Source: Myxococcales bacterium
Lineage (GTDB): Bacteria; Myxococcota_A; UBA9160; UBA4427
Direction of reading: 5' to 3'
Assembly: GCA_014240165.1 (NCBI GenBank)
Contig: JAAZXM010000002.1
Coordinates: forward strand, 108,952-172,951
DNA: 64,000 bases
Shown here in pieces: positions 1 to 9,465 of this stretch; within the stretch, counting starts at the first letter, position 1; each line of letters begins with the position of its first letter. Made by a program: the position numbers and the translations under genes. Below the pieces are notes generated by a model. That model was given only the letters and a program-made list of their open reading frames with translations, was not told the origin of the DNA and did not search any database.

Positions 1-1
1 T

Positions 2-931
2 GGCGGCGTCGCGGGGGCCTCGGCGTGTTCGATGGCTCCGGCTTCGCTCCCGCTGCTTTGCGCCGATGAAATCGGCAACGTGCCCAAGCCCATTATCGAG
101 AATCAGGATCGCTGGAAAGAGGGGATCATCATGCACCCCTGGAAATATGGCCCCACCGCATTGCGCCCCATGGTGGCCACCTCGAGTTGGTATCAGCATT
201 TGGGCGTCACGAGTCAGGTACTCGCGGGAGCGAGCCCCATCAACGTGGATGATTGGGCCGCGGTCGCCCATACCTTTGGGGATATCCAAGGCGTCGTGGG
301 GACGATCTATAAGGCGCACCTCTATGGGGGCCGGAGCGGATTGCTCCCGGCGCTGCAGAAATTCTGGAATCACGATTGGAAACTCCTCTACCTACAGGAC
401 AACGAGACATCGGCCTCGAGCCATTACGTGGTGCCCTGGCCCATCGCCCCCGAGCTTTCGCTCGGCAACGCACGCGAGGATTTCGGCGGCGCCTGCGCGG
501 CTTTGGCATTCACCTTCCCGGGCAATAGCGACGGAGGCATCTGCCTGGATCCGCCTCCGGCGAAGCCGAAAGTCGCGCTCGGTCCGATTCCCGTTCGGGC
601 CGGAGCGAAATATCGCGTCGACTTCCTGGCGCGCTCGGGGGGCCGAGGGTCTTCGGCGGCCTCCGCAACTCCGCCGAAGGTGAGCATCCGTTGGTCCGGC
701 GGAGACTCGACGGGTTCGCTGCCGGCGCGGATGATCTATCAGAGCAGGGACTTTCGGGACTCGGATGGTTTCGATCGTTTCCGGGTGGAGGTCGAAGCGC
801 CGCCGGGGGCAAAGAGCATGGAAGTTGAACTCGCGTTCGGAGCGTCGGGATCGAAGAGCGCGGTCGACGATATCGCGATCTTCGAAGCCACCGAACCCTG
901 TTTCAACGCCTGCGAGGCGTCCTCGCCCTGA
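2..931 (+). CDS. C-terminal part of an unknown protein with a possible carbohydrate-binding-like module (5' end outside window)
   Basis: The frame is already open at base 2 and the first in-frame ATG is at 32, so the true start probably lies upstream of the window. About 310 codons are visible. The first half contains Trp/Tyr-rich segments (HPWKYG, SSWYQHLG, WNHDWKLLY) that I cannot place in a family. The last ~110 residues (GAKYRVDFLAR, then alternating hydrophobic strands ending VDDIAIFE) look like a beta-sandwich of the CenC/CBM type, which would fit an exported polysaccharide-active or surface protein. This is a fold-level guess. The stop overlaps the start of the next gene (TGATG), suggesting translational coupling. 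Confidence 0.6.
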   Translation, partial: GGVAGASACSMAPASLPLLCADEIGNVPKPIIENQDRWKEGIIMHPWKYGPTALRPMVATSSWYQHLGVTSQVLAGASPINVDDWAAVAHTFGDIQGVVGTIYKAHLYGGRSGLLPALQKFWNHDWKLLYLQDNETSASSHYVVPWPIAPELSLGNAREDFGGACAALAFTFPGNSDGGICLDPPPAKPKVALGPIPVRAGAKYRVDFLARSGGRGSSAASATPPKVSIRWSGGDSTGSLPARMIYQSRDFRDSDGFDRFRVEVEAPPGAKSMEVELAFGASGSKSAVDDIAIFEATEPCFNACEASSP

Positions 932-1581
932 TGCCCGCGCTCCGGCCCGCAAGATGGGACCAATCGCCAGGTGAGGAGATGGCCAATGCCCTCAGCCATG
1001 GGGCGGGGTTCCTCGCGTGTCTTGTGGCCGCCCCCTTGCTGATCACGGGCGTTGCGCATCACGGAGACGCGCTGAATGTGCTGGGTGCGTGGGTCTTCTC
1101 TTGTGCCGCATGCCTTCTTTACCTGACCTCGACCGTATACCACGCGTTTCCGCGCGGCAGATGGAAGGAGCGGCTGCAGCTACTCGATCACGGGGCAATT
1201 TTTTTGCTTATCGCAGGGACCTATACACCCTTTACGCTGGGCGCCCTGCGCGGGGCATGGGGCTGGGGCCTGTTGGCTGCGGTTTGGAGCCTCGCCGGCG
1301 TGGGGATCGCCTTCAAGGCCATCGCAGGCATGGGGCATGAGCGCTTCTCGACGGCGCTCTATCTGGTCACGGGTTGGGTGGGCGTTCTCGCGCTGGGTCC
1401 GCTTGTCGCAGCGCTTCCCGCCCAAGGAATTTTCTGGCTCCTGGCAGGCGGATTGGCCTATACGGCGGGTGTGTTCTTTTACGTTTCGCCCAGGATTCCG
1501 CATCACCATTTCGTCTGGCATCTCTTCGTTCTCGCCGGTACGGCTTGTCATTATGTCGCCGTGGCGAACTACGCGATCTGA
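931..1581 (+). CDS. hemolysin III / PAQR-like membrane protein
   Basis: A 216-residue polytopic membrane protein with the hemolysin III family signatures: SPGEEMANALSHG near the N-terminus, STVYH after the second helix, LDHGAIFLLIAGTYTP in the middle, and HHHFVWHLFVLAG before the last helix. The conserved Ser, Asp and His residues of these motifs form a metal site in the related PAQR/alkaline-ceramidase superfamily. Seven hydrophobic helices are visible. Bacterial members have poorly known roles, often linked to membrane lipid homeostasis; pore formation should not be assumed from the name. The ATG overlaps the upstream stop by one base. Confidence 0.9.
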   Translation: MPALRPARWDQSPGEEMANALSHGAGFLACLVAAPLLITGVAHHGDALNVLGAWVFSCAACLLYLTSTVYHAFPRGRWKERLQLLDHGAIFLLIAGTYTPFTLGALRGAWGWGLLAAVWSLAGVGIAFKAIAGMGHERFSTALYLVTGWVGVLALGPLVAALPAQGIFWLLAGGLAYTAGVFFYVSPRIPHHHFVWHLFVLAGTACHYVAVANYAI

Positions 1582-1741
1582 CCCCCAGCGGCAGAGCTCC
1601 GCTTCCGGGCGCGAGATCCCGGCCTCCCGCTGAGCGGGCCTTCACTCCTCCGGATCCCATTCGCTACCCTTCCGCCCGCATCCCAAGGGGCAGTCCCGCT
1701 TCGGGCATGCAGCCGAGCAAGCCAACCGAGGTCGAACACGC

Positions 1742-2365
1742 ATGGACAGGCTGGTAAGCGATTTCCTCATGTTCGTGGCCACCATCGACCCGGTGGGGAC
1801 CCTCGCCCTTTTCGTGGGGCTTACCGCCGGGCTCGCGCCCGCCCAGCGCAACCGGGTGGCCTTCCGGGCCATCGCCTACGCGGCGGTGATCCTGGTGGCC
1901 TTCATCGGCGTGGGGCAGATCTTGCTCGGCTCCCTGGGGATTCGCCTCGAGGCATTCCAGTTGGCCGGGGGCATCATCTTCTTTCTCTTCGGTGTGCAGA
2001 TGGTTTTCGGCGTGGGGGCCGGGGCCACGGGCACCGCCCCGGAACCGGGGCACGACGTCGCGGTCTTTCCCCTGGCGGTGCCCTCCATTGCGAGCCCGGG
2101 TTCGATTCTGGCCGCGGTGGTGCTCACGGATAACCGGCAATTTTCCCTGCTGGATCAGGCCATGACCACCGGGCTCCTGCTCGCCGTGTTGGCGCTCACC
2201 CTCGTCTTTCTCCTGCTGGCCAATCGGATCTATGCTTGGATCGGTAACGCGGGAGCGATGTTGATGGTCAAGGTGCTCGGGTTGATCCTCGCGGCTCTGG
2301 CGGTGGAGATGATTCTTGGCGCGGGCAGTGATCTCCTGCGGGAGATGCATCCCCCGGCAGGCTGA
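1742..2365 (+). CDS. MarC family (UPF0056) integral membrane protein
   Basis: A 207-residue protein with about six hydrophobic helices and the typical MarC opening: a short N-terminus followed by FLMFVATIDPVGTLALFVGLT, then FQLAGGIIFFLFGVQMVFG. Family function is unknown; the old link to multiple antibiotic resistance has not held up for E. coli MarC. A weak GAGG lies about 11 bases before the ATG. The gene stands in the same direction as both neighbours, after a 160-base gap in which I see nothing. Confidence 0.88.
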   Translation: MDRLVSDFLMFVATIDPVGTLALFVGLTAGLAPAQRNRVAFRAIAYAAVILVAFIGVGQILLGSLGIRLEAFQLAGGIIFFLFGVQMVFGVGAGATGTAPEPGHDVAVFPLAVPSIASPGSILAAVVLTDNRQFSLLDQAMTTGLLLAVLALTLVFLLLANRIYAWIGNAGAMLMVKVLGLILAALAVEMILGAGSDLLREMHPPAG

Positions 2366-2387
2366 GCAAGCAAAGAGGAGCTTCAGC

Positions 2388-2753
2388 ATGCCCGAAAGGC
2401 CGAGTTCCGCTCCGCGACAGTTCATCCAGGGGGCCCCGGTTCTGCACGTCCCCGATGTTCGGGCCACCGCTGCCTATTACCGCGATGTATTGGGCTTTAC
2501 GTGGGATTTCGGCGACGAAGACTACGCGGTGGTGTGGCGTGAGAACTCGGCGATTCATTTCGCCCAAGGCGAAGCGCGCCCCAGCGGGGTTCATCTCTTC
2601 CAGTGGGTTCAGGACGCGGACGCCTGCCATCGCGAGCTCGTCGAGCGCGGGGCCGAAGTCGTGGTCGAAATCGGTGATCGCCCCTATGCGATTCGCGATT
2701 TCTCCGTTCGCGATCCCAATGGGATCGAAATCGTCTTCGGCCAGGACATTTGA
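2388..2753 (+). CDS. VOC / glyoxalase-like single-domain protein
   Basis: A 121-residue protein with the beta-alpha-beta-beta-beta VOC pattern: APVLHVPDVRATAAYYRDVLGF at the start and SVRDPNGIEIVFGQ at the end. The length fits one domain pair, so it probably dimerises as most small glyoxalase/bleomycin-resistance proteins do. The metal-binding positions are incomplete: a His near the start and a Glu near the end are visible. The ATG at 2388 was chosen over upstream in-frame codons because AAAGAGGAG sits at the right distance before it. Substrate unknown. Confidence 0.85.
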   Translation: MPERPSSAPRQFIQGAPVLHVPDVRATAAYYRDVLGFTWDFGDEDYAVVWRENSAIHFAQGEARPSGVHLFQWVQDADACHRELVERGAEVVVEIGDRPYAIRDFSVRDPNGIEIVFGQDI

Positions 2754-2960
2754 CCACCCTGTTGCCCCTTGCGAAGAGCCTGCTCTACCGCGTGCCCCCG
2801 GAGCGGAAAATTTCTCATTTCGCGCCTCCCTTTGGCCTGTATTCGTGCTCAACTCGGATACAGGACTCTGCGGTCGATGACCTTGGCGATTTGGTTATCG
2901 TTTCCCGATACGCGTCTGGTTCCCGGTTCATCTCTGAACCAGGCCGAGGGGAGCATTCGC

Positions 2961-4169
2961 ATGTCCGTTGATCTTCGAACGCGAGTCGACGCCGACCAGG
3001 CACCCGTGGACCCCGCTGATTGCTTTGCCGAGCGATTGCCCGAGGCCCTGGATGAAAATCGGAACCTGATCGCGCCCGGAGCCAGTGAACTGGGACTCTC
3101 GGATTTTTCCATCGAATGCGAGGACGCGGCATGGACGCTTTCCTGGCAATCCGATCGGGTGAGTGTTCGGACGGGGAGAGGGAACGGCGCCCTGGCTCGG
3201 CTCACTCACCAGCAATTCGAGGATATCGTCAACGACCAGACCACCCCGATCGCGCTCATGAGCAATAACCTGCTGGATATGCCCCAGGGCGCTTTGCCCG
3301 ATTTTCTCAACTGGTGGCTCGTGCTGCGCTCGGCCCTGGATGGCAGGCGGATTCACGCCTCGGGCGATGTGACTTTCAGCGGCGACAAGCGCCGCAGTTT
3401 CGACTCGGACGATAGCGATGAAGACATGCGCGCCTTTCTCGAGGAATATGGCTACCTGCATATCCGCGGCGTGTTCAGCGAAGCCGAGATGGCCGCGGTG
3501 GAAGCGGACTTTCCGGTGGCCGCGCCTCATTTCGAAAAAGGAGATCCCCGGGGCTGGTTCGCCACCACGGAGGATGGTACGGAGCATTTGGTGCGCATGG
3601 AGGGCTTCGACCGCTATTCACCGACCAGTGTGGAGTTGATCGATGAAGATCGCTTCCAGCGGATCGGGGGCATTCCGGGCCTTTCCCATAGCCAGGCCAG
3701 CCGAAAGCCGGGCAGCCGCATCGGTGCGCTCAGCAAACCCATCGGCGTGGTGAAGGGAATTTCAGATGTGCCCTGGCATAAGGACTGCAGCCTGGGCCGG
3801 CACTCCTACGAGTGCTGCAATCTCACGGTGGGCATTTCGGTGACGGGGGCGGATGCGGATTCTGGGCAGCTTCGCGTGGTTCCCGGAAGCCACCGCGCGA
3901 TGATCTGGCCGGCGCCCTGCTTGCAGCCGAACCTGGACCTCGAAGCCATCGACCTTCCCACCCGGACCGGCGACGTGACGGTTCATCTCAGCTGCACCCA
4001 GCATATGAGTCAACCGCCGGAAAAGAGGACCCGCAAAGTGCTCTACACGGGGTTCGGTCAAGAGGCCGAGGATCTCGAAGCGGCCGAGGCCCAGCGGCGC
4101 CGGCTCAACGAGGTGCGGAGCAAGACCCATACGAGTGTTTCCCAGGAGCCTGGCTACCGGGGAGATTGA
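2961..4169 (+). CDS. SCP2-like plus phytanoyl-CoA dioxygenase (PhyH) family fusion protein
   Basis: A 402-residue protein. Residues ~40-135 resemble an SCP2 sterol-carrier-like domain (WTLSWQSDRVSVRTG, LTHQQFEDIVNDQTTP, FLNWWLVLRSALDGR). Residues ~150-385 are a PhyH-type Fe(II)/2-oxoglutarate oxygenase: FLEEYGYLHIRGVFSEAEM, the metal pair HKD in VPWHKDCS, a distal His in DVTVHLSC and the 2-oxoglutarate-binding Arg in TRKVLYTGF. The order suggests a lipid or sterol-like substrate delivered to a hydroxylase; that is inference. The start at 2961 follows GAGGGGAG; an upstream extension lacks family similarity. Confidence 0.8.
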   Translation: MSVDLRTRVDADQAPVDPADCFAERLPEALDENRNLIAPGASELGLSDFSIECEDAAWTLSWQSDRVSVRTGRGNGALARLTHQQFEDIVNDQTTPIALMSNNLLDMPQGALPDFLNWWLVLRSALDGRRIHASGDVTFSGDKRRSFDSDDSDEDMRAFLEEYGYLHIRGVFSEAEMAAVEADFPVAAPHFEKGDPRGWFATTEDGTEHLVRMEGFDRYSPTSVELIDEDRFQRIGGIPGLSHSQASRKPGSRIGALSKPIGVVKGISDVPWHKDCSLGRHSYECCNLTVGISVTGADADSGQLRVVPGSHRAMIWPAPCLQPNLDLEAIDLPTRTGDVTVHLSCTQHMSQPPEKRTRKVLYTGFGQEAEDLEAAEAQRRRLNEVRSKTHTSVSQEPGYRGD

Positions 4170-4311
4170 TGCGGGTTTCGGCGGCCGCGAGACCGCTGGC
4201 TCGCGAAGTTGATCTGCCCCTGCTGTGAAGTCGTTCCTCATCTCTGGCCGAGATGCGATATAGGAGGTGGTCCTTGGGCTCTATTGTGCCGCGTATAGGG
4301 GACGATTTCTC

Positions 4312-5064
4312 TCAGCGCCCGCTCCATTTGGGCTCGCGTTTCTCCGCGAAGGCGCGCGGCCCCTCCTTGGCGTCTTCGCTGGTGAAGACTGTTTTGGATT
4401 GGGGGCCCTGAAGCTTCCAGGAATCCTCCTCGGTCACGCCTCGCGTAGCACGGATGATCTGCTTGCTGGCTGCCACGGCCAGGGGCGCATTCTTTGCGAT
4501 GCGTTCAGCCAGTTCGAGCGCGACCGTACAGGCCTGCCCGGGTTCGGCCAAGCGCGTTACCAAGCCCAGGTCGTGACCCTGCTCGGCACTGATGGGGTCT
4601 GAGGTCAGCGCCATCTCCATGGCGACGCCGTAGGGGATGCGATTGGGGAGACGGAAGAGCCCGCCTCCCGCGGCAAAGAGTCCTTTGTTGACTTCGGGGA
4701 TGCCGAGCTTGACTCCCTTTGCGGCAACGATCAGATCGCAGGTCAGCGCGATCTCGAGCCCCCCGGCCAGGGCGAACCCCTCCACCGCGGCGATCAGCGG
4801 CTTCTGGCTCCCTGCCCGGAGAAAAGAGTCGAAGCCTTCGGGCATCCCCTCGGTCGCGAACGCCTTGAGGTCCATGCCCGCGCTGAAGCCACCATCCGCG
4901 CCGGTCAGCACACCCGCAGTCAAGCCGTCGTCACTGTCGAGTTCTTCGATGGCGGCGACCAATGCATTGCCCAGGGCGCTGTTCACCGAATTTTTCGCCT
5001 TGGGGCGGTTGAGAGTAATGATCCGGACCCGTCCATGGGTCTCGGTGAGAATTTCGTTGGCCAT
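4312..5064 (-). CDS. enoyl-CoA hydratase/isomerase (crotonase) family protein
   Basis: A 250-residue crotonase. Visible motifs are the oxyanion-hole region FSAGMDLKAF, the core AAVEGFALAGGLEIALTCD, and GIPEVNKGLFAAGGG, where the Glu of PEV is a position used for catalysis in hydratases. It would act in the cytoplasm on acyl-CoA thioesters in beta-oxidation or a related pathway. The start is set at 5064 by MANEIL and a GAGGAG about 12 bases upstream; further upstream the frame runs opposite the amine oxidase gene and has no similarity. It is divergent from the copper amine oxidase. Confidence 0.92.
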   Translation of the reverse strand: MANEILTETHGRVRIITLNRPKAKNSVNSALGNALVAAIEELDSDDGLTAGVLTGADGGFSAGMDLKAFATEGMPEGFDSFLRAGSQKPLIAAVEGFALAGGLEIALTCDLIVAAKGVKLGIPEVNKGLFAAGGGLFRLPNRIPYGVAMEMALTSDPISAEQGHDLGLVTRLAEPGQACTVALELAERIAKNAPLAVAASKQIIRATRGVTEEDSWKLQGPQSKTVFTSEDAKEGPRAFAEKREPKWSGR

Positions 5065-5328
5065 GAAGTTGGTTTGCTCCTCTTCGTTGTCCAGGAATCC
5101 GGACTCAGGGGGATGAGTGGGTTTCGGGCACTCCTTACGCTGCCACACGCCCGGCGGGGTGGCCATCGGCCCCCTTTTCCGTTCTCCGGTGAACAGGGGC
5201 GAATATGGGGCTGGGCTTTTCGCAGGACGTCTTCCGCGCCGCTCGGTAGACTCTCGGCTTCCCGGGCCTCCGGCGTATCCGCGCCGAGCGCCGCTTGCGA
5301 GCACGAGAAAAACCAAGAAAGGTTTCCG

Positions 5329-7281
5329 ATGAGCACAGCACAGGAAACGAACCCAGCCCCCCAACACCCCCTGGATCCCCTCAGCGGCGAGGAACTCTCC
5401 CGCGCGGCGGCCATTCTGAGCAAGAGCGGAAAGACGAGCGAAGAAACCGCCCTGGTCTGCGGCCTTCCGGTGGAGCCGCCCAAGGCGGAGGTTCTCGCCC
5501 ATACGCCGGGGGCCCCCTTTGAGCGCGCCGTCCGCCTGATCGGGCACGACCGGGGGATGGGCCGGAGCTTCGAAGCCCGGGTTTCGCTCTCCAGCGGGTC
5601 GCTCGAGTCCTTCGCTTGGGCAGAGGAAGGTTCTGCGCCCACGAGCGCCGCCGATGTGATCGAACTCTACAAAGCGGTTTATCCCAACTCCGCATGGCGG
5701 GAAGCGCTCCGCAAGCGGGGGATCGAGGATCTCTCGCTGGTTCATATCGAGCCCTGGGTGACGAGCCTGTCCCACCCCGAGATGCCCGCGAACGCTCGTG
5801 TCTTTCGGGGGCTGACCTTCCTTCATGCCGAGCCCGAAGACAACTACTATGCCCGTCCCGTGGAAGGCCTGATGGTCTACTGCGATATCAACACCGGCCA
5901 GGTGATCGTCGAGGACCGAGGCGTCGTTCCCGTGCCCAGCGAAGCCGGCGAGTATGCCGCGGATAAGGTCGGCCCCCTGCGCACGGACCTGCGGCCCCTG
6001 GAAATCACCCAACCCGAAGGGCCGAGTTTCGAGGTGGAGGGGCAACTGATCCGCTGGCAGAAATGGCAATTCCGCTTTTCGGTTCATCCCATCGAAGGCC
6101 TGGTCCTCCACCAGGTGGGTTATGAAGAGAACGGCCGCCTTCGCCCGATTCTCTACCGGGCGTCGCTTTCGGATATGACCGTCCCCTACGGCGACCCTTC
6201 TCCTTCGCATTCTTGGAAGAACGCCTTCGATGCCAGTGAAGCCCTGCTGGGTCACCTCGGGAACTCGCTGAAACTCGGTTGCGATTGCCTGGGCGAAATC
6301 CACTATTTCGACGCGACGGTGCTCAACGTTGATGGCAGCACGCGAACCATCGAGAACGCTGTCTGTCTTCACGAAGAGGATTACGGGATTCTCTGGAAAC
6401 ACACGAACGCATTTTCGTTGCAGCGGCCTCCGCCGGTAGAGGTGAGGCGATCCCGTCGCCTGGTCATCAGCATGATCCATACTGTGGGCAACTACGAATA
6501 TGGTTTTTACTGGTATTTCTACCTGGATGGAACCATCCAGATGGAGGTCAAGTTGACGGGGATCGTTGCTGTTTCGGCGCCGGCCGATGGCCTGGGGACC
6601 GATACGGCCCCCCTGGTTGCGCCCTCCATTGCGTCGCCGATTCACCAACACATCTTTTGTTTTCGATTGGATTTCAACGTCGATGGGATCGAGAACACGG
6701 TGCAGGAGGTGGACGTGGAACCGCTTCCCGAGGGCGAAGCGAACCCGGCGGGTAGCGGATTTCGCGCCGTCACCCGGCCGCTGCAAACCGAGGCCGAGGC
6801 CCAGCGCAACATCGACCCGGCGCGAAGTCGGCATTGGCGCGTGGTCAACCCGGATATGAAAAATCGTCTGGGCAACCCGGTCGGGTACAAGTTGCTTCCC
6901 CAGGCCTCTTCGACCTTGCTCGCCGGAGCGGACTCGAATCATGGCCGACGCGGCGGGTTTGCCCATCATAACCTCTGGGTGACTCCTTATTCCCCCGACG
7001 AAATGGACGCTGCGGGCGGGCCCTTCAACTACGGTCATCGGGGCGGCGCGGGTTTGCCGGCCTATACCGCGGGAAACCGGCCGATCGAGAACACCGACCT
7101 CGTGGTCTGGCATACCGTGGGGATGACCCATGTGCCGCGTCCGGAAGACTGGCCCGTGATGCCGGTGGAGTACACGGGCTTCTCCCTTCTCCCGGTGGGC
7201 TTCTTCGACCAAAATCCGGCGCTCGATGTCCCTCCATCGAAGACATGTGGCGCGGCGAACTCCGAATCCCCCGCAGACTGA
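5329..7281 (+). CDS. copper amine oxidase (topaquinone enzyme)
   Basis: A 650-residue protein with the complete copper amine oxidase catalytic set. The cofactor motif T-V-G-N-Y-E-Y puts the topaquinone Tyr at about residue 389. The copper ligands are the HxH pair at ~439/441 (SPIHQHIF) and a third His at ~601 (GMTHVPRPEDWPVMP). The catalytic base Asp is at ~301 in AFDASE. It oxidises primary amines to aldehydes with release of ammonia and hydrogen peroxide. No signal peptide is visible at the chosen ATG, so a cytoplasmic enzyme is likely, as in actinobacterial homologues. The next genes encode a solute symporter that could import an organic substrate; that link is inferred. Confidence 0.95.
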   Translation: MSTAQETNPAPQHPLDPLSGEELSRAAAILSKSGKTSEETALVCGLPVEPPKAEVLAHTPGAPFERAVRLIGHDRGMGRSFEARVSLSSGSLESFAWAEEGSAPTSAADVIELYKAVYPNSAWREALRKRGIEDLSLVHIEPWVTSLSHPEMPANARVFRGLTFLHAEPEDNYYARPVEGLMVYCDINTGQVIVEDRGVVPVPSEAGEYAADKVGPLRTDLRPLEITQPEGPSFEVEGQLIRWQKWQFRFSVHPIEGLVLHQVGYEENGRLRPILYRASLSDMTVPYGDPSPSHSWKNAFDASEALLGHLGNSLKLGCDCLGEIHYFDATVLNVDGSTRTIENAVCLHEEDYGILWKHTNAFSLQRPPPVEVRRSRRLVISMIHTVGNYEYGFYWYFYLDGTIQMEVKLTGIVAVSAPADGLGTDTAPLVAPSIASPIHQHIFCFRLDFNVDGIENTVQEVDVEPLPEGEANPAGSGFRAVTRPLQTEAEAQRNIDPARSRHWRVVNPDMKNRLGNPVGYKLLPQASSTLLAGADSNHGRRGGFAHHNLWVTPYSPDEMDAAGGPFNYGHRGGAGLPAYTAGNRPIENTDLVVWHTVGMTHVPRPEDWPVMPVEYTGFSLLPVGFFDQNPALDVPPSKTCGAANSESPAD

Positions 7282-7340
7282 ACCGCGTCTTTCGCTAACC
7301 TCGCTGCGAACCGAACCCCGCTCATCTCCGCGGAGAAGCT

Positions 7341-7619
7341 TTGAGCCCTGATCCCAGCAACGAAACCAAGCGTGCTGCCCACAAAGCGTATTGGCGGGCG
7401 AATCTTCGGCTGATGGCCTGGCTGCTCAGCATCTGGTTCGTGGTTTCCTACGGATGCGGAATTCTCTGGGTCGAAGCGCTGAACACCATTCGCCTGGGGG
7501 GCTTCCAGCTCGGTTTCTGGTTCGCCCAGCAGGGTTCGATCTATGTCTTCGTTGTCCTGATCTTTGTCTATGTCTGGCGGATGAACAAACTCGACCGCCA
7601 ATACGACGTGGACGAGTAG
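7341..7619 (+). CDS. DUF4212 family small subunit of a sodium/substrate symporter
   Basis: A 92-residue protein with two transmembrane helices (LRLMAWLLSIWFVVSYGCG and GSIYVFVVLIFVYVWRM) and the family pattern AYWRANLRL before the first helix. DUF4212 proteins are regularly encoded just before a solute:sodium symporter of the VC_2705 type, as here, with 27 bases between the genes. The start is a TTG following CGGAGAAGC. The protein presumably forms a complex with the following transporter in the inner membrane. Confidence 0.88.
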   Translation: MSPDPSNETKRAAHKAYWRANLRLMAWLLSIWFVVSYGCGILWVEALNTIRLGGFQLGFWFAQQGSIYVFVVLIFVYVWRMNKLDRQYDVDE

Positions 7620-7646
7620 ACGCCCGAGAGGTCCTTCGCAGTCAGC

Positions 7647-9428
7647 ATGGAACTCCAGACCTGGACCTACCTCATCGTCGGGCTGAGCTTTGCCCTCTAT
7701 ATAGGCATCGCGATCTGGTCCCGAGTGCAGACGACCCGGGGTTTCTATGTGGCGGGGGGCGGGGTCTCTCCCCTGGCCAATGGCATGGCGACGGCGGCGG
7801 ATTGGATGTCGGCGGCCTCGTTCATCTCCATGGCGGGGATCATTTCGTTCAGTGGCCGGGACGGGGCCTATTATCTGATGGGCTGGACCGGGGGCTATGT
7901 GCTGCTCGCCCTCTTGCTTGCCCCCTACCTGCGGAAATTCGGTCAATACACCGTGCCCGATTTCGTGGGCCAGCGGTATTACTCCAGCCAGGCGCGACTG
8001 GTGGCCGTGGTGTGCGCAATCTTTGTTTCCTTTACCTACGTGGCGGGCCAGATGCGCGGTGTGGGCGTGGTGTTCTCGCGCTTTCTCGACGTGGATATCG
8101 GGGTCGGTGTCCTGATCGGGATGGGGATCGTCTTCCTTTATGCCGTCATGGGCGGCATGAAGGGGATCACCTATACCCAGGTCGCCCAATATTGTGTTTT
8201 GATTTTTGCATTCCTGGTGCCCGCGATTTTCATCTCCATCACGATGACGGGGCAGGTGCTCCCCCAGGTGGGCTTCGGATCCACGGTACTCGACGCTTCC
8301 GGCGCGGATACCGGGGTCTACCTGCTGGATAAGCTGGATGGGCTTCACCGCGAGCTGGGCTTTGCGGCCTATACGGCGGGAAAGAAGAGCACCATCGATG
8401 TCTTCTTCATTACGGCCGCATTGATGGTCGGCACCGCGGGGCTTCCCCACGTGATCATCCGCTTTTTCACGGTGCCGAGGGTGCGCGACGCCCGGCTTTC
8501 CGCGGGTTACGCGCTTCTCTTTATTGCTCTCCTCTATACGACGGCGCCCGCGGTTGCGGCTTTCGCGCGGACGAACCTGATCGAAACCGTCCACGAGCAG
8601 CCCTACGCGGAAATGCCGCGCTGGTTCCAGAATTGGGAAAACACGGGCCTGCTCGCGTGGATGGACAAGAACGGAGACGGACGCATTCAATACGGGCCGG
8701 GCAGCGCCTTCGCGAAATTGCCGAGCCAGGCGAGCCTCAAGCTCGTCAAAGAGTCGGGTCTAGGCGAATCGGGCCAGCCGCGCTTCGCCAATCCGCCGGG
8801 CAAGGGGCGAAACGAACTCCACGTCGACCGCGATATCATGGTGCTCGCCAACCCCGAGATCGCGCGCCTGCCCAATTGGGTGATCGCCCTGGTGGCCGCG
8901 GGGGGGTTGGCCGCAGCGCTCTCCACCGCAGCGGGGCTTCTCTTGGTGATTTCCGCTTCGATCTCCCATGACCTCTTGAAAAAGGTCCTGATGCCCGGGA
9001 TCAGCGAGAAACAAGAACTTCTTTATGCGCGCATATCCGCGGGCGTTGCCGTCTGCATCGCGGGCTATTTCGGGATCAACCCGCCGGGCTTCGTCGCCCA
9101 GGTGGTGGCCTTTGCGTTTGGCCTGGCGGCGGCGTCCTTTTTCCCCGCCATCGTGCTGGGGATCTTCTCCAAGCGGATGAACCGCCAGGGGGCGGTGTCG
9201 GGCATGGTGGTGGGTATCGCGTTCACCGCCGCCTATATCATCTACTTCAAGTTCGTGAATCCCGGGGCCAACACCGCGGACCATTGGCTTTTCGGGATTT
9301 CGCCCGAAGGCATCGGGGCCCTGGGCATGCTGCTGAATTTTGCGGTTTCCCTCTCGGTTTCGCGCTTGACCGCGCCCCCCCCGGCGGATGTGCAAGCCTT
9401 GGTGGAGACAATCCGGGTACCCCGCTGA
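7647..9428 (+). CDS. sodium:solute symporter family protein (large subunit)
   Basis: A 593-residue SSS-family transporter with about 13 transmembrane helices. Signatures include ATAADWMSAASFISMAG, the core GLPHVIIRFFTVP and GGLAAALSTAAGLLLVIS. Related transporters carry acetate, pyruvate or other small organic acids; the substrate here is unknown. An insertion at residues ~320-400 between two helices contains DKNGDGRIQY, an EF-hand-like calcium loop, and is predicted to lie outside the membrane. The upstream DUF4212 gene is the expected partner, and the copper amine oxidase lies just before that. Confidence 0.92.
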   Translation: MELQTWTYLIVGLSFALYIGIAIWSRVQTTRGFYVAGGGVSPLANGMATAADWMSAASFISMAGIISFSGRDGAYYLMGWTGGYVLLALLLAPYLRKFGQYTVPDFVGQRYYSSQARLVAVVCAIFVSFTYVAGQMRGVGVVFSRFLDVDIGVGVLIGMGIVFLYAVMGGMKGITYTQVAQYCVLIFAFLVPAIFISITMTGQVLPQVGFGSTVLDASGADTGVYLLDKLDGLHRELGFAAYTAGKKSTIDVFFITAALMVGTAGLPHVIIRFFTVPRVRDARLSAGYALLFIALLYTTAPAVAAFARTNLIETVHEQPYAEMPRWFQNWENTGLLAWMDKNGDGRIQYGPGSAFAKLPSQASLKLVKESGLGESGQPRFANPPGKGRNELHVDRDIMVLANPEIARLPNWVIALVAAGGLAAALSTAAGLLLVISASISHDLLKKVLMPGISEKQELLYARISAGVAVCIAGYFGINPPGFVAQVVAFAFGLAAASFFPAIVLGIFSKRMNRQGAVSGMVVGIAFTAAYIIYFKFVNPGANTADHWLFGISPEGIGALGMLLNFAVSLSVSRLTAPPPADVQALVETIRVPR

Positions 9429-9465
9429 AGCTTTCGCGCACCCAGAGCATCAGAGGAAAAGATTC

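Noticed and set aside
4312..7212. A 966-codon open minus-strand frame joining the crotonase to sequence opposite the amine oxidase
   Set aside because: Only the last 250 codons resemble a protein family; the rest is the shadow of the copper amine oxidase gene.
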